Assembly (NCBI GenBank): GCA_019359765.1
Contig: JAHHGU010000012.1
Coordinates: 1 to 64,000, forward strand
DNA from: Aphanothece sp. CMT-3BRIN-NPC111
Lineage (GTDB): Bacteria > Cyanobacteriota > Cyanobacteriia > Cyanobacteriales > JAHHGU01
Reading direction: 5' to 3'
Length of the DNA stretch: 64,000 nt
The first letter of the stretch is position 1. Every line of letters starts with the position of its first letter. A model generated the notes under the pieces. The model had not been told where the DNA came from. It saw nothing but the letters and a program-made list of their open reading frames with translations, and did no database searches. The translations under genes were made by a program, and so were the position numbers. Of this stretch, positions 18,817-28,376 are shown piece by piece.

Positions 18817-19683
18817 ATGATTTTTGAAGCTGCTGCGATCGCTTGGCATAACGGCAGGCTAGTGCAACGCGAAGAAGCTGCACCCTCCATTGCTAGCCAT
18901 TCTCTCCACTTAGGCATTGGTGTTTTTGATGGAATTATGGCCTACTGGAATAGCGATCGCTATTATATTCATCGTTTGGATGCACATTTAGACCGCCTTC
19001 GCCATGGTTCCACACAGATGGGACTAGGATTTTCGTGGTCAAATGAAGACCTTAAATCAGGTCTTTTATCACTATTAGATGAAGTTCCTCCAAATAATTA
19101 CTACATACGACCAATTGTTTACCGTTCAGGGCCAAACTTGAACGTTAGCGATCTAATACCAGTTGATGTGGCCATCTTGGCAGTTACTATCGCCCGTGAT
19201 GTAGACAAACCTCTTAAAAGCCATATTTCGCAATTTGAGCGTGTCTCTGGTCGTGCCATTCCAATTACCTGGAAGGTATGTGGCACCTATGTAAATAGTT
19301 ACTTAAGCCGTCGTGCTGCGGCCATAAAGGGGTTTGATGATGCCATCATGCTTGACCAGGAAGGTCGAATTACTGAAGCTTCGGCGGCTAATCTGTTTCT
19401 GTTTCAAAAAGATACCGTTATCACCCCTGCATTGACTGCAAATATTTTCCCTGGTATCACCCGCTTTACACTGCTTGATATTGCACAGGAATTAGGAATT
19501 GAGGTGGTTGAACGTGATGTCCGACCTGAGGAATTAAATAATTTTGATGGAGCAATGCTCGCTGCCACAATGATGGAGTTGAGACCATTGGCAGCTATTG
19601 ACTCAATTCAATATGATTCATCGAATCATCCGCTATTTCGTCGGCTCTTAAAGGAGTTTCGAGAAATTACACACCAATATTAA
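18817..19683 (+). CDS. Class IV PLP aminotransferase, branched-chain type
   Basis: 288 residues, fold type IV. Visible: HLGIGVFDGIMAY near residue 31, the PLP-lysine segment ITWKVCGTYVNSYLS (equivalent to the AAKAGGNYLSS segment of E. coli IlvE), AIMLDQEGRITEASAANLF and NIFPGITRFTLLDIAQELGI. It should move the amino group between branched-chain amino acids and their keto acids; D-amino acid and aminodeoxychorismate enzymes share the fold, so IlvE is likely rather than certain. It is monocistronic here. Confidence 0.75.
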   Translation: MIFEAAAIAWHNGRLVQREEAAPSIASHSLHLGIGVFDGIMAYWNSDRYYIHRLDAHLDRLRHGSTQMGLGFSWSNEDLKSGLLSLLDEVPPNNYYIRPIVYRSGPNLNVSDLIPVDVAILAVTIARDVDKPLKSHISQFERVSGRAIPITWKVCGTYVNSYLSRRAAAIKGFDDAIMLDQEGRITEASAANLFLFQKDTVITPALTANIFPGITRFTLLDIAQELGIEVVERDVRPEELNNFDGAMLAATMMELRPLAAIDSIQYDSSNHPLFRRLLKEFREITHQY

Positions 19684-20011
19684 AGAGTTTTAAGTTTTGA
19701 GTTTTGAGTTATAAGATTCTTTAATTCATAACTCATAACTGGAGCGAAGCGCTGATAGGATAGTCGAGTTCTTTCACCCCCGCCTTAGCTGCTGCCATAT
19801 CGTTTCGTGGCTGGACTGAGAGGCGTAGAACTCAACCATACCCCCTTTCACAGATACCAGGGGACGGATTTCAATTCCCTTGATTTGACTCATATTCAGC
19901 TAAAACCGCAGGAGCCTCGCGCTCTCCCGTTGGCAAAGCCTGCCGTAGGCATAGGGGAGCGCCCTTGAGGAATGCACGATTGGCGTAGGAACGGAGCCAA
20001 GCAATAATCTG
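19684..20011. other. Intergenic region with repeat and transposon debris
   Basis: Begins with AAGTTTTGAGTTTTGAGTTA and a matching CATAACTCATAAC stretch, a version of the hairpin repeat also found at 53651 and 56250. On the minus strand 19774-19893 encodes a possible 39-residue peptide (MSQIKGIEIRPLVS...) with no ribosome site; I cannot support it as a gene. The stretch 19910-19970 (GCGCTCTCCCG, CCTGCCGTAGGCATAGG) looks like a small dispersed palindromic repeat. The region leads into the tnpB remnant. Confidence 0.45.
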
Positions 20012-20317
20012 TCGGGCATACAGTTGTACTTCACTTACAAAGCGCTGGGCGCGGGTGTGAAGGTGACTCCGATCAACCCCAGATACACCAGTCAAACCTG
20101 CCATCAATGTCTGCGCGTTCACCCCGACCCCGACAAATCCTATCGGAGCGGCAAGGCGTTTAAGTGTGGTCATTGCGGCTGGCATGGTGATGCTGATTTC
20201 AACGGTGCAAAGAACATTCAATCAATCGGGGCGCTTGTAAACCGCCTTGGAGGTTCCTGGTTGTCTTGCGAGATAACTGGAGGGCTACAGAAAGCCCGCG
20301 CTCTATGCGTAGCATGA
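20012..20317 (+). pseudogene. IS200/IS605 TnpB (OrfB) remnant
   Basis: Only the C-terminal part of a TnpB is present: YTSQTCHQC, then FKCGHCGWHGDADFNGAKNI, which are the zinc-ribbon cysteines and the last catalytic Asp region (ADFNGAKN). The helix-turn-helix, most of the RuvC domain and the first two catalytic acids are missing, and the sequence 5' of it is unrelated. It is a dead fragment of a transposon-encoded RNA-guided nuclease gene. A likely right-end hairpin follows. Confidence 0.85.
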
Positions 20318-20324
20318 GCGTCGG
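20295..20324 (+). mobile_element. Putative IS605-family right-end hairpin
   Basis: CCCGCGCTC pairs with GAGCGTCGGG (one bulged T) just inside the end of the tnpB remnant, in the position where IS200/IS605 elements carry the imperfect hairpin read by TnpA. No tnpA is present. Confidence 0.5.
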
Positions 20325-20451
20325 GTAGTTTACTATCCTCAGATTTAAAGCTTGCTCTTCAAATCTAGGAGGCTGAATTATAAACTTTTGTTGCCAGGGC
20401 AACAAGAAGACACTTGGGCGTACTAAATACGCCCAATGGTAGAGAAGCGAT

Positions 20452-22041
20452 TCATCTCTGCACAGAGACTTTTAAAGTGCTAGGTTCCCCCACATGACCA
20501 TCTAAGACCACGCCTCGCTGGTTGGCATGAAGATGGCGCAGCAGCTTGTAAATCGCTTCAATTTCCTCAGACGCCCCAGCTTTCTGAGCCACCTGTGCTA
20601 GGGATAAGGGAGCGTTTTCCTCCTGTAGCACTTGCATCACCCGTTTCTGTAGATCCAGAATAGCGGCGGCGGCTTTTTTACCGGCTTCCACCCCTGGTTG
20701 ATGATAAGCGTTGACGTTTACAAGGACACCATAAAAGCCCACAGCCCTTTCGTAGAGGGCGATCAACGCACCAACATATCGGGGATTCACCTGGGGAATT
20801 GTCACGGTAATCGAATTTCGCTGGTTTTCGTAAAGAGCCTTACGGGTTCCCTGCAACAATCCCGATAGATAATCTCCAGATGTGACTCCTGGCTCTACTT
20901 CTACAGATGAACCCTGACGATCTTCTAAAACTTCAATAAAAGTGAGGAAGAAATTCGGGACGCCTTCTCGCAGTTGCTGCACGTAGGCGTGTTGATCTGT
21001 TGAGCCTTTGTTGCCATAAACAGCAATTCCCTGGTAGACGGTATTGCCATCAAGGTCTTTCTCTTTACCCAACGATTCCATTACCAGCTGTTGCAAGTAG
21101 CGGCTGAACAACAGCAGGCTGTCTTTATAGGGCAAGACAACCATGTCTTTTTCGCCGCGTCCATTACCAGCAAAGTACCAAGATAAGGCTAGCAAGGCGG
21201 CTGGATTTTCTTTGAGCTGGTGCGTTCGGGTAGCAGCGTCCATTTCCTTAGCACCAGCAAGCATGTCGCGGATGTCAATTCCCTGCAAAGCTGCTGGTAG
21301 TAGCCCCACGGCGGACATTTCTGATGTCCGTCCTCCTACCCAGTCTTCCATCGGAAAGGTGGTCAGCCAACCTTCAGATTTTGCCATTTTGTCTAAATTG
21401 CTATCCTTGCCCGTGATAGCAACAGCATTCTGGGCAAACTCTAGGTTGTGATCGGCGTAGGCTTTTTTGACCTCAATCATGCCGTTACGCGGTTCCGGCG
21501 TTCCCCCAGATTTGGAGATGACTAACACTAGGGTGCTAGAAAGGCGGTCTTTGAGATGGGTGAGGACACGGTCAATTCCAGCGGGATCGCTGTTATCAAT
21601 AAAGTGAATGGCTAGGGGTGGGAAGCTTGGGGCTAGGGCAGAGGCGACGAACTGGGGTCCAAGGGCAGATCCACCAATGCCAATAGAAAGAATGTCAGTA
21701 AACTTAGGGGCACCTGGAGGATGAATTTCGCCGCTGTGAACCTTAGCGGTAAATGCTTCAATCTGCTCCAGGGTTTCTACAATTTCTTGTTTGAGTGCCG
21801 CTGTGGGTGCTAAATCGGGGTTTCGCAGCCAGTAGTGGCCGACCATGCGGTTTTCATCGGGGTTGGCGATCGCACCTGCCTCCAAGGCGTCCATATCCTT
21901 GAAAGCCTTCTCAAACTTGGGCTGCATTGCCTCCACAAAGTCATTATCAAACCGCATGCGGCTGACGTCAAGGTAAAATCCTAACCCCTCGTGGTAGTAA
22001 AGCCAGTCTTGGTAACGTTGCCAGAGTGCTGCGGCATCCAT
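20452..22041 (-). CDS. pgi: Glucose-6-phosphate isomerase
   Basis: 529 residues from the ATG at 22041; a TTG two codons upstream is possible. It interconverts glucose-6-phosphate and fructose-6-phosphate. Motifs: [13 protein letters not shown] (phosphate-binding SIS domain), [35 protein letters not shown] (catalytic His) and a C-terminal helix. The C-terminal 60 residues ([23 protein letters not shown]) look like a small winged-helix-like extension seen in cyanobacterial Pgi. A long spacer upstream should hold its promoter. Confidence 0.95.
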   Translation of the reverse strand: MDAAALWQRYQDWLYYHEGLGFYLDVSRMRFDNDFVEAMQPKFEKAFKDMDALEAGAIANPDENRMVGHYWLRNPDLAPTAALKQEIVETLEQIEAFTAKVHSGEIHPPGAPKFTDILSIGIGGSALGPQFVASALAPSFPPLAIHFIDNSDPAGIDRVLTHLKDRLSSTLVLVISKSGGTPEPRNGMIEVKKAYADHNLEFAQNAVAITGKDSNLDKMAKSEGWLTTFPMEDWVGGRTSEMSAVGLLPAALQGIDIRDMLAGAKEMDAATRTHQLKENPAALLALSWYFAGNGRGEKDMVVLPYKDSLLLFSRYLQQLVMESLGKEKDLDGNTVYQGIAVYGNKGSTDQHAYVQQLREGVPNFFLTFIEVLEDRQGSSVEVEPGVTSGDYLSGLLQGTRKALYENQRNSITVTIPQVNPRYVGALIALYERAVGFYGVLVNVNAYHQPGVEAGKKAAAAILDLQKRVMQVLQEENAPLSLAQVAQKAGASEEIEAIYKLLRHLHANQRGVVLDGHVGEPSTLKVSVQR

Positions 22042-22648
22042 AAGCAAATCTCAATCTCTTTCACCAACTGTAAGTTTAAGGCGGAAGTTGGCGGCTAGAT
22101 GTCAGGTTTTGGCTCTAAACCGCAGAAATTTAACTATATGACCTGTCACTTATAGCCAATAAACTAGGGTAGCGTTCCTGTATGGTACCGTGGCGCTGGT
22201 CGTTCGCCTCACCCTAGGGGACTAAGGGCAGCTATCATTGTTTCACTCGTTTGAGTGCCGATATTCATAGTACCCAGCAGCGGTACTTCCTGGTTATAGC
22301 TTTTAGCAGATACAGCTAAAGGCTCTACCGACTTTCTCAAAGCTAGGTGCGCCAGATGAAATTTCGTGTGACTTACTTACTGTCGCAAAAGACCAACTCG
22401 TAGGCAGGAGTCGGGCAGTATATTTTCATCTCAAAGACATCTTGTAAATAAATCTTTCTTCTGTGGCATACTTAAGCCTTATGCACTAAAATATATCCAA
22501 GTTAGTTGTTACTACTAGTTTACTTTTTAGAAAAAATTTTAGAAGAAACATGGGTACTTTTTCTAAACAACAACCAGCAAATGGTGTAATTTAGCTAATT
22601 CGCATAAAGTAAAAATGAGGCATTCAAAACAATAGTATTAACAATAAA
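22042..22648. other. Intergenic region between pgi and an AT-rich gene
   Basis: About 600 bases between divergent genes, so it should contain two promoters. The last 200 bases, near 22440-22640, become very AT-rich, like the following gene. I see no tRNA, riboswitch or conserved repeat. A GGTACCGTGG stretch near 22182 and ACGCAGC-like words do not form a convincing structure. Confidence 0.4.
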
Positions 22649-23557
22649 ATGAAAAGCCAAGATCAAAATCCTACTATTGATGATAAAACTTTAATTGAAT
22701 ATTTTGTCAAGGGTGAGTCTAAAGCTTTTTATAGTAAAACTCTCCAAATAGAACACAGCTTCAACTTAGTTCAATTAAAGACATTAAATAACGAATTAAT
22801 TGCTTTATTTAAGCCATCTCATAAAATTAAATCTGCTTTAATTAAATATGAATCTTCATATGGAGAATTACTACATAAAACTCTTTTAAAAAATAATTTT
22901 GTACCGTTTGGGAAATCAAAACAGCAAGGACTTTTTGAATATCACCAATATGATGTACCATCTGGATATAAAATAAACTACACAGCGGCGCGAGATTTGT
23001 GGAAAGCTTGGTGGCCTAGCCAACATCATTCCAGCACCCTTAATTGGGCGAGTAAACTAGATCTACTTATTTTTAAAGATAACCAATGGTATCCCCTTCA
23101 AGATATTACTGTTCAGGAGGGAATAGTTTATATAAAAAGTTTAGTTGGCGAAATCACCTTAACTACTACTGATAAAATTGTTTGGTTAAGCAAAATGGAA
23201 AGTGAAAATACTCCTAAAGCTATTTCCGCAAAAAAATCAGAATTAGAAATAAAACAAAATTCTAAACTAGAATCAAAGTCCGAACTAAAGCCCAACAGTG
23301 AGCCAAAAATAAACGAGAGTAGAGAAGAGGAGCTAATAGAGCTAGAAAATCAAGCTATTAAAACTTTAAAAAAATACTTGTTCAACGGAGAAACTGAGAT
23401 TCATACTGAAGTTATTAGAAATCCTAAAGGTGAAATTACTAGCCATAAAACTCTGACAATTAAAAGAGAATGTCCGCAGTGGGTAATAGAATACCTCATA
23501 AGTAAAAGAATAAGTGACGATACAACAGATTCTCTAAGCTTTCCAACTCGTCCATAA
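22649..23557 (+). CDS. AT-rich hypothetical protein
   Basis: 302 residues, not recognised. Residues 1-180 look folded (HSFNLVQLKTLNNELIALF, then DLWKAWWPSQHHSS). A charged low-complexity linker follows at about 190-228, made of Lys, Glu, Ser and Asn (KSELEIKQNSKLESKSELKP). The C-terminal segment (ELENQAIKTLKKYLFNG, then VIRNPKGEITSHKTLTIKRE) is helix then strand and ends near CPQWVIEYLI. Base composition is visibly more AT-rich than the flanking pgi and glpX. It may be a lineage-specific or transferred gene. No ribosome site is clear. Confidence 0.55.
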   Translation: MKSQDQNPTIDDKTLIEYFVKGESKAFYSKTLQIEHSFNLVQLKTLNNELIALFKPSHKIKSALIKYESSYGELLHKTLLKNNFVPFGKSKQQGLFEYHQYDVPSGYKINYTAARDLWKAWWPSQHHSSTLNWASKLDLLIFKDNQWYPLQDITVQEGIVYIKSLVGEITLTTTDKIVWLSKMESENTPKAISAKKSELEIKQNSKLESKSELKPNSEPKINESREEELIELENQAIKTLKKYLFNGETEIHTEVIRNPKGEITSHKTLTIKRECPQWVIEYLISKRISDDTTDSLSFPTRP

Positions 23558-23808
23558 CCCTTTATTGGTACTTGTTAAGCTTCTAATTTTATCTAAAATA
23601 CAAGTGATTGAGCAAATCCTCCACCCAGGCGGGCAGCGCCAACAGATATTGTAGTCTTATGTTGTAACCGCGATGCCGCACAAGGTCTCAGGACTTGGCG
23701 AAGTCTTTACGTTGCCTACTAACCTTGAGGTGTTTTCTTCCTAACTTGTTAATCGCCTTATTGCGGTTTGATGATCCTTTCTTTTTGCTGGAAACTCGTC
23801 TTATATTT

Positions 23809-24088
23809 TATAGCAGTCGCCATAATGGAAGAGTGACAATTGACCGAATAATTCGTAATTCGTAATTCGTAATTCGTAATTTAAGAGGGTACAAGCCCCC
23901 ACTAAATTTTCAATTTAGTGGTCTTCAATTAGTGACGAGTTCAAGCTCTCACTAATTGTAATTATGAATTACGAACTATCAATTACGAATTATTTTTGAC
24001 CTCGCCCCCATGCACGCATCGAGATGCTGCTATAACTGTATGTTTGCTAAAAGCTAATTGCTAATAGCTAACTGAAGGATTGCTATAG
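23809..24088 (+). repeat. MITE-like element with TATAGCA / TGCTATA ends, copy 2
   Basis: Starts TATAGCAGTCGCCATAATGG and ends GGATTGCTATAG. Both end blocks match the element at 14128-14275 in inverted orientation (29/30 and 42/43 bases), while the interior differs. The interior here carries a heptamer array and hairpins (CACTAAATTTTCAATTTAGTG; AATTACGAA palindromes). It has no coding capacity. Confidence 0.65.
23850..23882 (+). repeat. Heptameric tandem repeat (ATTCGTA x4)
   Basis: Four perfect ATTCGTA units plus ATT, inside the MITE-like element. This is a short tandemly repeated repetitive (STRR) array typical of cyanobacteria, not a CRISPR. Confidence 0.8.
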
Positions 24089-24369
24089 ATTGCCGATTGA
24101 AGAATGGACAGCGTCCATAAATCGATACGGATAGCTCGACTTTCGACTTATTTTGCCCACTATTAGGTGTTAGCGAAGCGGCAGGAAGTGCGGCATGAAT
24201 TTAAAAATAGAAAATTGCTGGTCAAGTCTTGTCTCAGGTGCTAGCAGCAAAACTTAACACACCTATGAGCCGACAGTCCATAGCAACGGTATCTCCCCTC
24301 TGATAGACTTGTAGACTGGAATAGCCAGATGAAACGTCGCCAAATCAAGCAGTTGGGAGGACAGACTTC

Positions 24370-25410
24370 GTGGAAAATACACTAGGTTTAGAGATTATTG
24401 AGGTTGTTGAGCAAGCAGCGATCGCATCTGCCCGGTGGATGGGCAAGGGTGAAAAAAACACCGCTGACCAAGTGGCTGTGGAAGCCATGCGGGAACGGAT
24501 GAACAAAATTTATATGCGGGGTCGCATTGTCATCGGGGAAGGAGAGCGGGATGAAGCCCCCATGCTTTACATTGGCGAAGAAGTCGGTATCTGCACCCGC
24601 GAGGATGCTAAAACGTACTGCAACCCAGACGAACTGATAGAGATTGACATTGCCGTTGACCCCTGCGAAGGCACTAACTTGGTGGCTTACGGTCAAAATG
24701 GTTCTATGGCAGTGTTAGCGATCGCAGAGAAAGGCGGTTTATTTGCTGCACCTGACTTTTATATGAAAAAGTTAGCTGCTCCCGCCCCGGCGCGAGGTCA
24801 TGTAGATATTACCAAGTCCGCTACCCACAATCTCAAGGTTCTCTCCGAGTGCCTGGGCCGCGCTATTGAGGAACTGGTGGTAGTAGTGATGGATCGCCCT
24901 CGTCACAAAGATCTGATTACGGAAATACGCCAAGCTGGGGCAAGAGTGCGACTGATCAGTGATGGTGATGTCTCTGCTGCTATTTGCTGCGCCTTCGCGG
25001 GTACTAACATTCACGCACTCATGGGAATTGGCGCGGCACCAGAAGGCGTGATTTCAGCGGCGGCTATGCGCTGCTTAGGCGGACACTTCCAGGGGCAGCT
25101 AATTTACGATCCAGCAGAGTTGAATACTCCAGAAAGCGCCAATTGGTCGCGGGAAGCCAATATCGCACGGCTGAACGAAATGGGCATTCAAGATCCTGAT
25201 AAGGTCTACAACGCCGATGAGCTGGCTTCTGGGAAAACCGTGTTATTCGCTGCCTGCGGGATTACTCCAGGTACACTGATGGAAGGTGTCCGGTTCTTCA
25301 AGGGCGGGGCGCGTACTCAGAGCTTGGTTATTTCCAGCCAGTCACGCACAGCACGGTTTGTTGACACTATCCATATGTATGACGAACCGAAAAATTTGCA
25401 ATTGAGGTAG
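24370..25410 (+). CDS. glpX: Class II fructose-1,6-/sedoheptulose-1,7-bisphosphatase
   Basis: 346 residues, starting with GTG, supported by GGGAGG nine bases upstream. The dual-function enzyme hydrolyses both bisphosphates in the Calvin cycle. Motifs: [15 protein letters not shown], an [13 protein letters not shown] metal and phosphate site (family usually DPLEGTN or similar), [32 protein letters not shown] and a final [15 protein letters not shown] segment. Length fits cyanobacterial F/SBPases. It is followed 200 bases later by hemA on the same strand, with repeats in between, so cotranscription is doubtful. Confidence 0.93.
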   Translation: MENTLGLEIIEVVEQAAIASARWMGKGEKNTADQVAVEAMRERMNKIYMRGRIVIGEGERDEAPMLYIGEEVGICTREDAKTYCNPDELIEIDIAVDPCEGTNLVAYGQNGSMAVLAIAEKGGLFAAPDFYMKKLAAPAPARGHVDITKSATHNLKVLSECLGRAIEELVVVVMDRPRHKDLITEIRQAGARVRLISDGDVSAAICCAFAGTNIHALMGIGAAPEGVISAAAMRCLGGHFQGQLIYDPAELNTPESANWSREANIARLNEMGIQDPDKVYNADELASGKTVLFAACGITPGTLMEGVRFFKGGARTQSLVISSQSRTARFVDTIHMYDEPKNLQLR

Positions 25411-25581
25411 CCCTTTGGTAATAGGTGATGGGTGATGGGCAACGGATTATTTAACGGATGTAACGGATTTTTGATCGGTAATAGGATAGAGAAGGGCGGC
25501 AAAAAGCCAGTAACTCATCCGCTATAATCCTTTACCTTGCTCGCTGCCAACACGCATCACCAATCACCAATTACCAATCGC

Positions 25582-25609
25582 CAATTAACAATTAACAATT
25601 AACAATTAG
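25582..25609 (+). repeat. Heptameric tandem repeat before hemA
   Basis: Units AATTAAC, AATTAAC, AATTAAC, AATTAGC run directly up to the hemA start codon, leaving no normal ribosome site. Confidence 0.75.
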
Positions 25610-25611
25610 CA

Positions 25612-26904
25612 ATGAATATTGCAGTCATAGGTCTGAGCCACAAGACAGCGCCGGTGGAAGTGCGGGAAAAACTCAGCATCCCAGAAGCACAGATGGAAAG
25701 CGCGATCGCCCACCTGTGCAGTTACCCCCACATCCAAGAAGTAGCAATACTTAGCACCTGCAACCGCTTAGAGATTTACATCGTCACCAGCGAAACTGAG
25801 CAGGGCATTCGGGAAGTGACCCAGTTTCTCTCCGAGTCCAGCAAATTGCCCCTGAACGCTTTGCGGCAACACCTGTTCATGTTGCTACATCAAGATGCTG
25901 TTATGCACCTGATGCGAGTGGCAGCAGGTTTAGATAGCTTGGTGCTGGGAGAAGGGCAAATTCTGGCGCAAGTTAAGCATACTCACAAACTCGGTCAGCA
26001 ATACAGCGGGATTGGGTCAATTTTAAACCGCTTGTTCAAACAAGCTCTCACAGCAGGCAAGCGAGTCCGCACAGAAACCAGCATCGGCACCGGGGCTGTC
26101 TCCATCAGTTCAGCGGCGGTGGAATTAGCCCAGATGAAAGTGCAAAACTTAGCAGCTTACCGCATAGCTATTTTGGGCGCAGGTAAAATGTCGCGGTTGC
26201 TAGTGCAACATCTACTAGCAAAAGGAGCCGTCCAAATTTCGATTTTAAACCGCTCCCCTCGACGGGCTGAGGAATTGGCGAGCCAGTTTCCTGATGCCGA
26301 TCTGCAACTTTATCCGCTTTCAGACATGATGGCGGTAATTGCTACCTCAGATTTGGCTTTTACCAGCACGGCTTCCACCGAACCCCTGCTAAATCGCTCT
26401 AAACTAGAAAGCTGTTTAGAAGTGCATCGAGATTTAATGCTATTTGATATCTCTGTACCTCGCAATGTGGATGCAGATGTCAATGAATTGGAGAATGTCC
26501 AAGCATTTAATGTCGATGACTTGAAAGCTGTAGTGGCGCAAAACCAAGAAAGCCGTCGCAAGATGGCACAAGAAGCCGAAGCACTGCTGGAAGAAGAAGT
26601 GGAAGGGTTTGATGTCTGGTGGCGATCGCTCGAAACAGTCCCCACCATTAGCTGTCTGCGAGACAAAATGGAAACCATCCGCGCCCAAGAGTTAGAAAAA
26701 GCTCTATCGCGCTTGGGATCTGAATTTGCTGAAAGACATCAAGAAGTCATCGAAGCTTTGACACGCGGCATTGTCAATAAAATTCTCCACGATCCAATGG
26801 TGCAACTGCGGGCGCAGCAGGATATCGAAGCTAGACGCAAAGCAATGCAGGCACTGCAAATGCTGTTTAATTTAGATTCAATAAGCGCCAATCAGAATAC
26901 GTAA
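25612..26904 (+). CDS. hemA: Glutamyl-tRNA reductase
   Basis: 430 residues. Catalyses the first committed step of tetrapyrrole (chlorophyll, haem, bilin) synthesis, reducing glutamyl-tRNA(Glu) to glutamate-1-semialdehyde with NADPH. Visible: [15 protein letters not shown] at the start, catalytic Cys in [10 protein letters not shown], the [15 protein letters not shown] active-site helix, a [18 protein letters not shown]-binding loop, and a C-terminal dimerisation helix from about residue 320. The start codon follows an AT-rich heptamer array rather than a Shine-Dalgarno sequence, so translation initiation may be unusual. A large hairpin terminator follows. Confidence 0.95.
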   Translation: MNIAVIGLSHKTAPVEVREKLSIPEAQMESAIAHLCSYPHIQEVAILSTCNRLEIYIVTSETEQGIREVTQFLSESSKLPLNALRQHLFMLLHQDAVMHLMRVAAGLDSLVLGEGQILAQVKHTHKLGQQYSGIGSILNRLFKQALTAGKRVRTETSIGTGAVSISSAAVELAQMKVQNLAAYRIAILGAGKMSRLLVQHLLAKGAVQISILNRSPRRAEELASQFPDADLQLYPLSDMMAVIATSDLAFTSTASTEPLLNRSKLESCLEVHRDLMLFDISVPRNVDADVNELENVQAFNVDDLKAVVAQNQESRRKMAQEAEALLEEEVEGFDVWWRSLETVPTISCLRDKMETIRAQELEKALSRLGSEFAERHQEVIEALTRGIVNKILHDPMVQLRAQQDIEARRKAMQALQMLFNLDSISANQNT

Positions 26905-26925
26905 AACCCTGTTTGAGATAAATAT

Positions 26926-27020
26926 GCCTGATAAAAGTTTTGAAGATAACTCCAAGAATAAATCGTAAACTTATTTATTCTTCTGAGTAGTTCCCTTTTA
27001 TCAGGCTGTTTTATTTTTTG
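26926..27020 (+). terminator. Long nested hairpin terminator after hemA
   Basis: GCCTGATAAAAG (26926-26937) pairs with CTTTTATCAGGC ending at 27006, followed by a T-rich run. An inner AAGAATAAAT/ATTTATTCTT stem sits inside the loop. Confidence 0.75.
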
Positions 27021-27108
27021 TCATCTATTTTCGATATTAAAGCGATCGCTTTTTGAGCAGCTACTTTGTGCTTCTATTTTGTAGATTTATCTTATCAATC
27101 TACCTTTT

Positions 27109-27348
27109 ATGGAATCTCGTATTCAATCGTACTTGCGCTTTACCGTGAGCCAGCAACGTGATACGGAACAGATCAATTCATTCTTTGCAAGCTTCAACCG
27201 CTTCAGTGACAACCCTTTTCTTAACTATGCCATCCCAGACAATGATGCCATACCGTCACTCAGCGATGTGAAGGCATTGATCGATGCCTATAAGAGACGC
27301 GGACGGCAGCCACGTTTGGAATACATTACAAAACTTTTGAGAGATTAG
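27109..27348 (+). pseudogene. Truncated GNAT-type acetyltransferase fragment
   Basis: 79 residues. The sequence (FNRFSDNPFLNYAIPDND, ALIDAYKRRGRQPRLEYI) reads like the N-terminal region of a GNAT acetyltransferase with an Arg-x-Pro-Arg-Leu-Glu-Tyr motif, but it ends at a stop before any acetyl-CoA site. The last 23 bases overlap the end of the convergent Rieske gene. I infer that the rest was deleted. It could instead be an independent small protein; the family match is from memory. Confidence 0.5.
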
Positions 27349-28336
27349 GTTCCACAACATGAGGGAAGCTCTTAAAATTCCGTCGCACCCAGTCCATACC
27401 GACCTCATTATTGAGTTTAATCTTCTGAGGCGTATCTGGATAAATCTTCCCCAAAATATCCGCATCTTGATCCACTATAACTTTGCCAAATTTGAGGTAT
27501 CTACTGCCAAATAGCTTAAAGACAGGATGCTTCGCTTGACCAAATAGCAAAATATAAGTTCGTGTTCGATTTTCAGCTTCAGGTACAAATATATGGCATT
27601 GTGCAGCTTGTCCCAACGGCATTTCTCCATGAAAAATCACTAGAGATGGGAAATGATTTTCTAGATGCGCTTTAATAGTGCTGGGCAGCAAAAACAAATC
27701 TGGTTTCTGGAGCTTTTCGGTCAAACTGTAAGAAGCTGTAGGCAGATCGTAAAACGCCTGGGAATGATGCCCGTCATCAATAAATTGATGAAACTCCACA
27801 TCGGTAATCCGAAACAAATCGCGGTGAGTGCCATTTTGATGATTGTAGTCATGCATATTCAGCAGCATCGTTAGTAAATCTGTCTCGACACTGGTATCTG
27901 CTGTATGCCCAATAAAGTAGTAACTTTTGGCAATCTCATTCAGCACTGTGGGGATAGGGATTTTCGGTGCGTATCCACCATACGACCAAATAAAATCTCC
28001 TTGAATAATTAGTTCTAAGGGCTTTAATTGAGGTAATGTTTTTTTATTAGATCCGGGCAGAACAGTACAGCCATCAAAATCAAACTTCAAAGCATGAAAT
28101 GGGCAGACCACAGAACTTGTCCCATCGCTCTCTTGTTCGCACCATCCTTCTGACAACATTGCTCCCATGTGCGGACAGGCATTGGGTAGTGCATGGATGG
28201 CTCCGGCAGCATCTTTCCACATTACATAGTCAGCACCATACAAGGAAACTTTCTGCGGTTGGTTTACGGTGAGCATCGACTTGTGCGCCAACAACCAAGG
28301 CGCACCGGGAAGCATAGACTGCATGGTGTTCTCCAT
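27326..28336 (-). CDS. Rieske non-haem iron oxygenase
   Basis: 336 residues. N-terminal Rieske domain with ligands Cys54-x-His56 (NACPHMGAM) and Cys78-x-x-His81 (VVCPFHALKF). The catalytic domain has His166-x4-His171 (DYNHQNGTHRD), the mononuclear iron site, so both iron centres look intact. It belongs to the ring-hydroxylating oxygenase family broadly related to the VanA/PaO-type enzymes; substrate cannot be assigned. It needs a reductase that is not encoded nearby. A divergent TetR gene 40 bases upstream is its probable regulator. It converges with and slightly overlaps a GNAT fragment. Confidence 0.85.
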   Translation of the reverse strand: MENTMQSMLPGAPWLLAHKSMLTVNQPQKVSLYGADYVMWKDAAGAIHALPNACPHMGAMLSEGWCEQESDGTSSVVCPFHALKFDFDGCTVLPGSNKKTLPQLKPLELIIQGDFIWSYGGYAPKIPIPTVLNEIAKSYYFIGHTADTSVETDLLTMLLNMHDYNHQNGTHRDLFRITDVEFHQFIDDGHHSQAFYDLPTASYSLTEKLQKPDLFLLPSTIKAHLENHFPSLVIFHGEMPLGQAAQCHIFVPEAENRTRTYILLFGQAKHPVFKLFGSRYLKFGKVIVDQDADILGKIYPDTPQKIKLNNEVGMDWVRRNFKSFPHVVEPNLSKVL

Positions 28337-28376
28337 TAAATATAAAATTGTGAAAAATCCGTCGTGTTTATAAAAT
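28337..28376. promoter_or_regulatory. Divergent Rieske/TetR control region
   Basis: Only 40 bases separate the two start codons, so both promoters overlap the genes and the gap. TATAAAAT occurs twice as a direct repeat (28341-28348 and 28369-28376). A TetR operator is expected here; I see no convincing long palindrome. Confidence 0.4.

Larger units (their letters stand above)
23558..24369. other. Long intergenic region upstream of glpX
   Basis: About 810 bases. 23558-23808 shows no gene I recognise. 23809-24088 is the MITE-like element listed separately. 24089-24369 should contain the glpX promoter; a GGGAGG ribosome site sits at about 24355-24360. Confidence 0.45.

Noticed and set aside
19774..19893. 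A 39-residue minus-strand peptide
   Set aside because: No ribosome site and repeat debris around it; not enough to call a gene.
20012..20317. A possible active TnpB RNA-guided nuclease
   Set aside because: Only the zinc ribbon and last catalytic region remain; the first catalytic acids and the N-terminal domains are absent.
22182..22260. Possible tRNA or structured RNA upstream of pgi
   Set aside because: No cloverleaf arms or T-loop consensus can be built.
23850..23882. Possible CRISPR array
   Set aside because: Units are 7 bases with no spacers; it is a heptamer tandem repeat. The same applies to the CACTAAC array at 39871.
27109..27348. Intact small acetyltransferase
   Set aside because: Too short to hold the acetyl-CoA site; treated as a truncated fragment.
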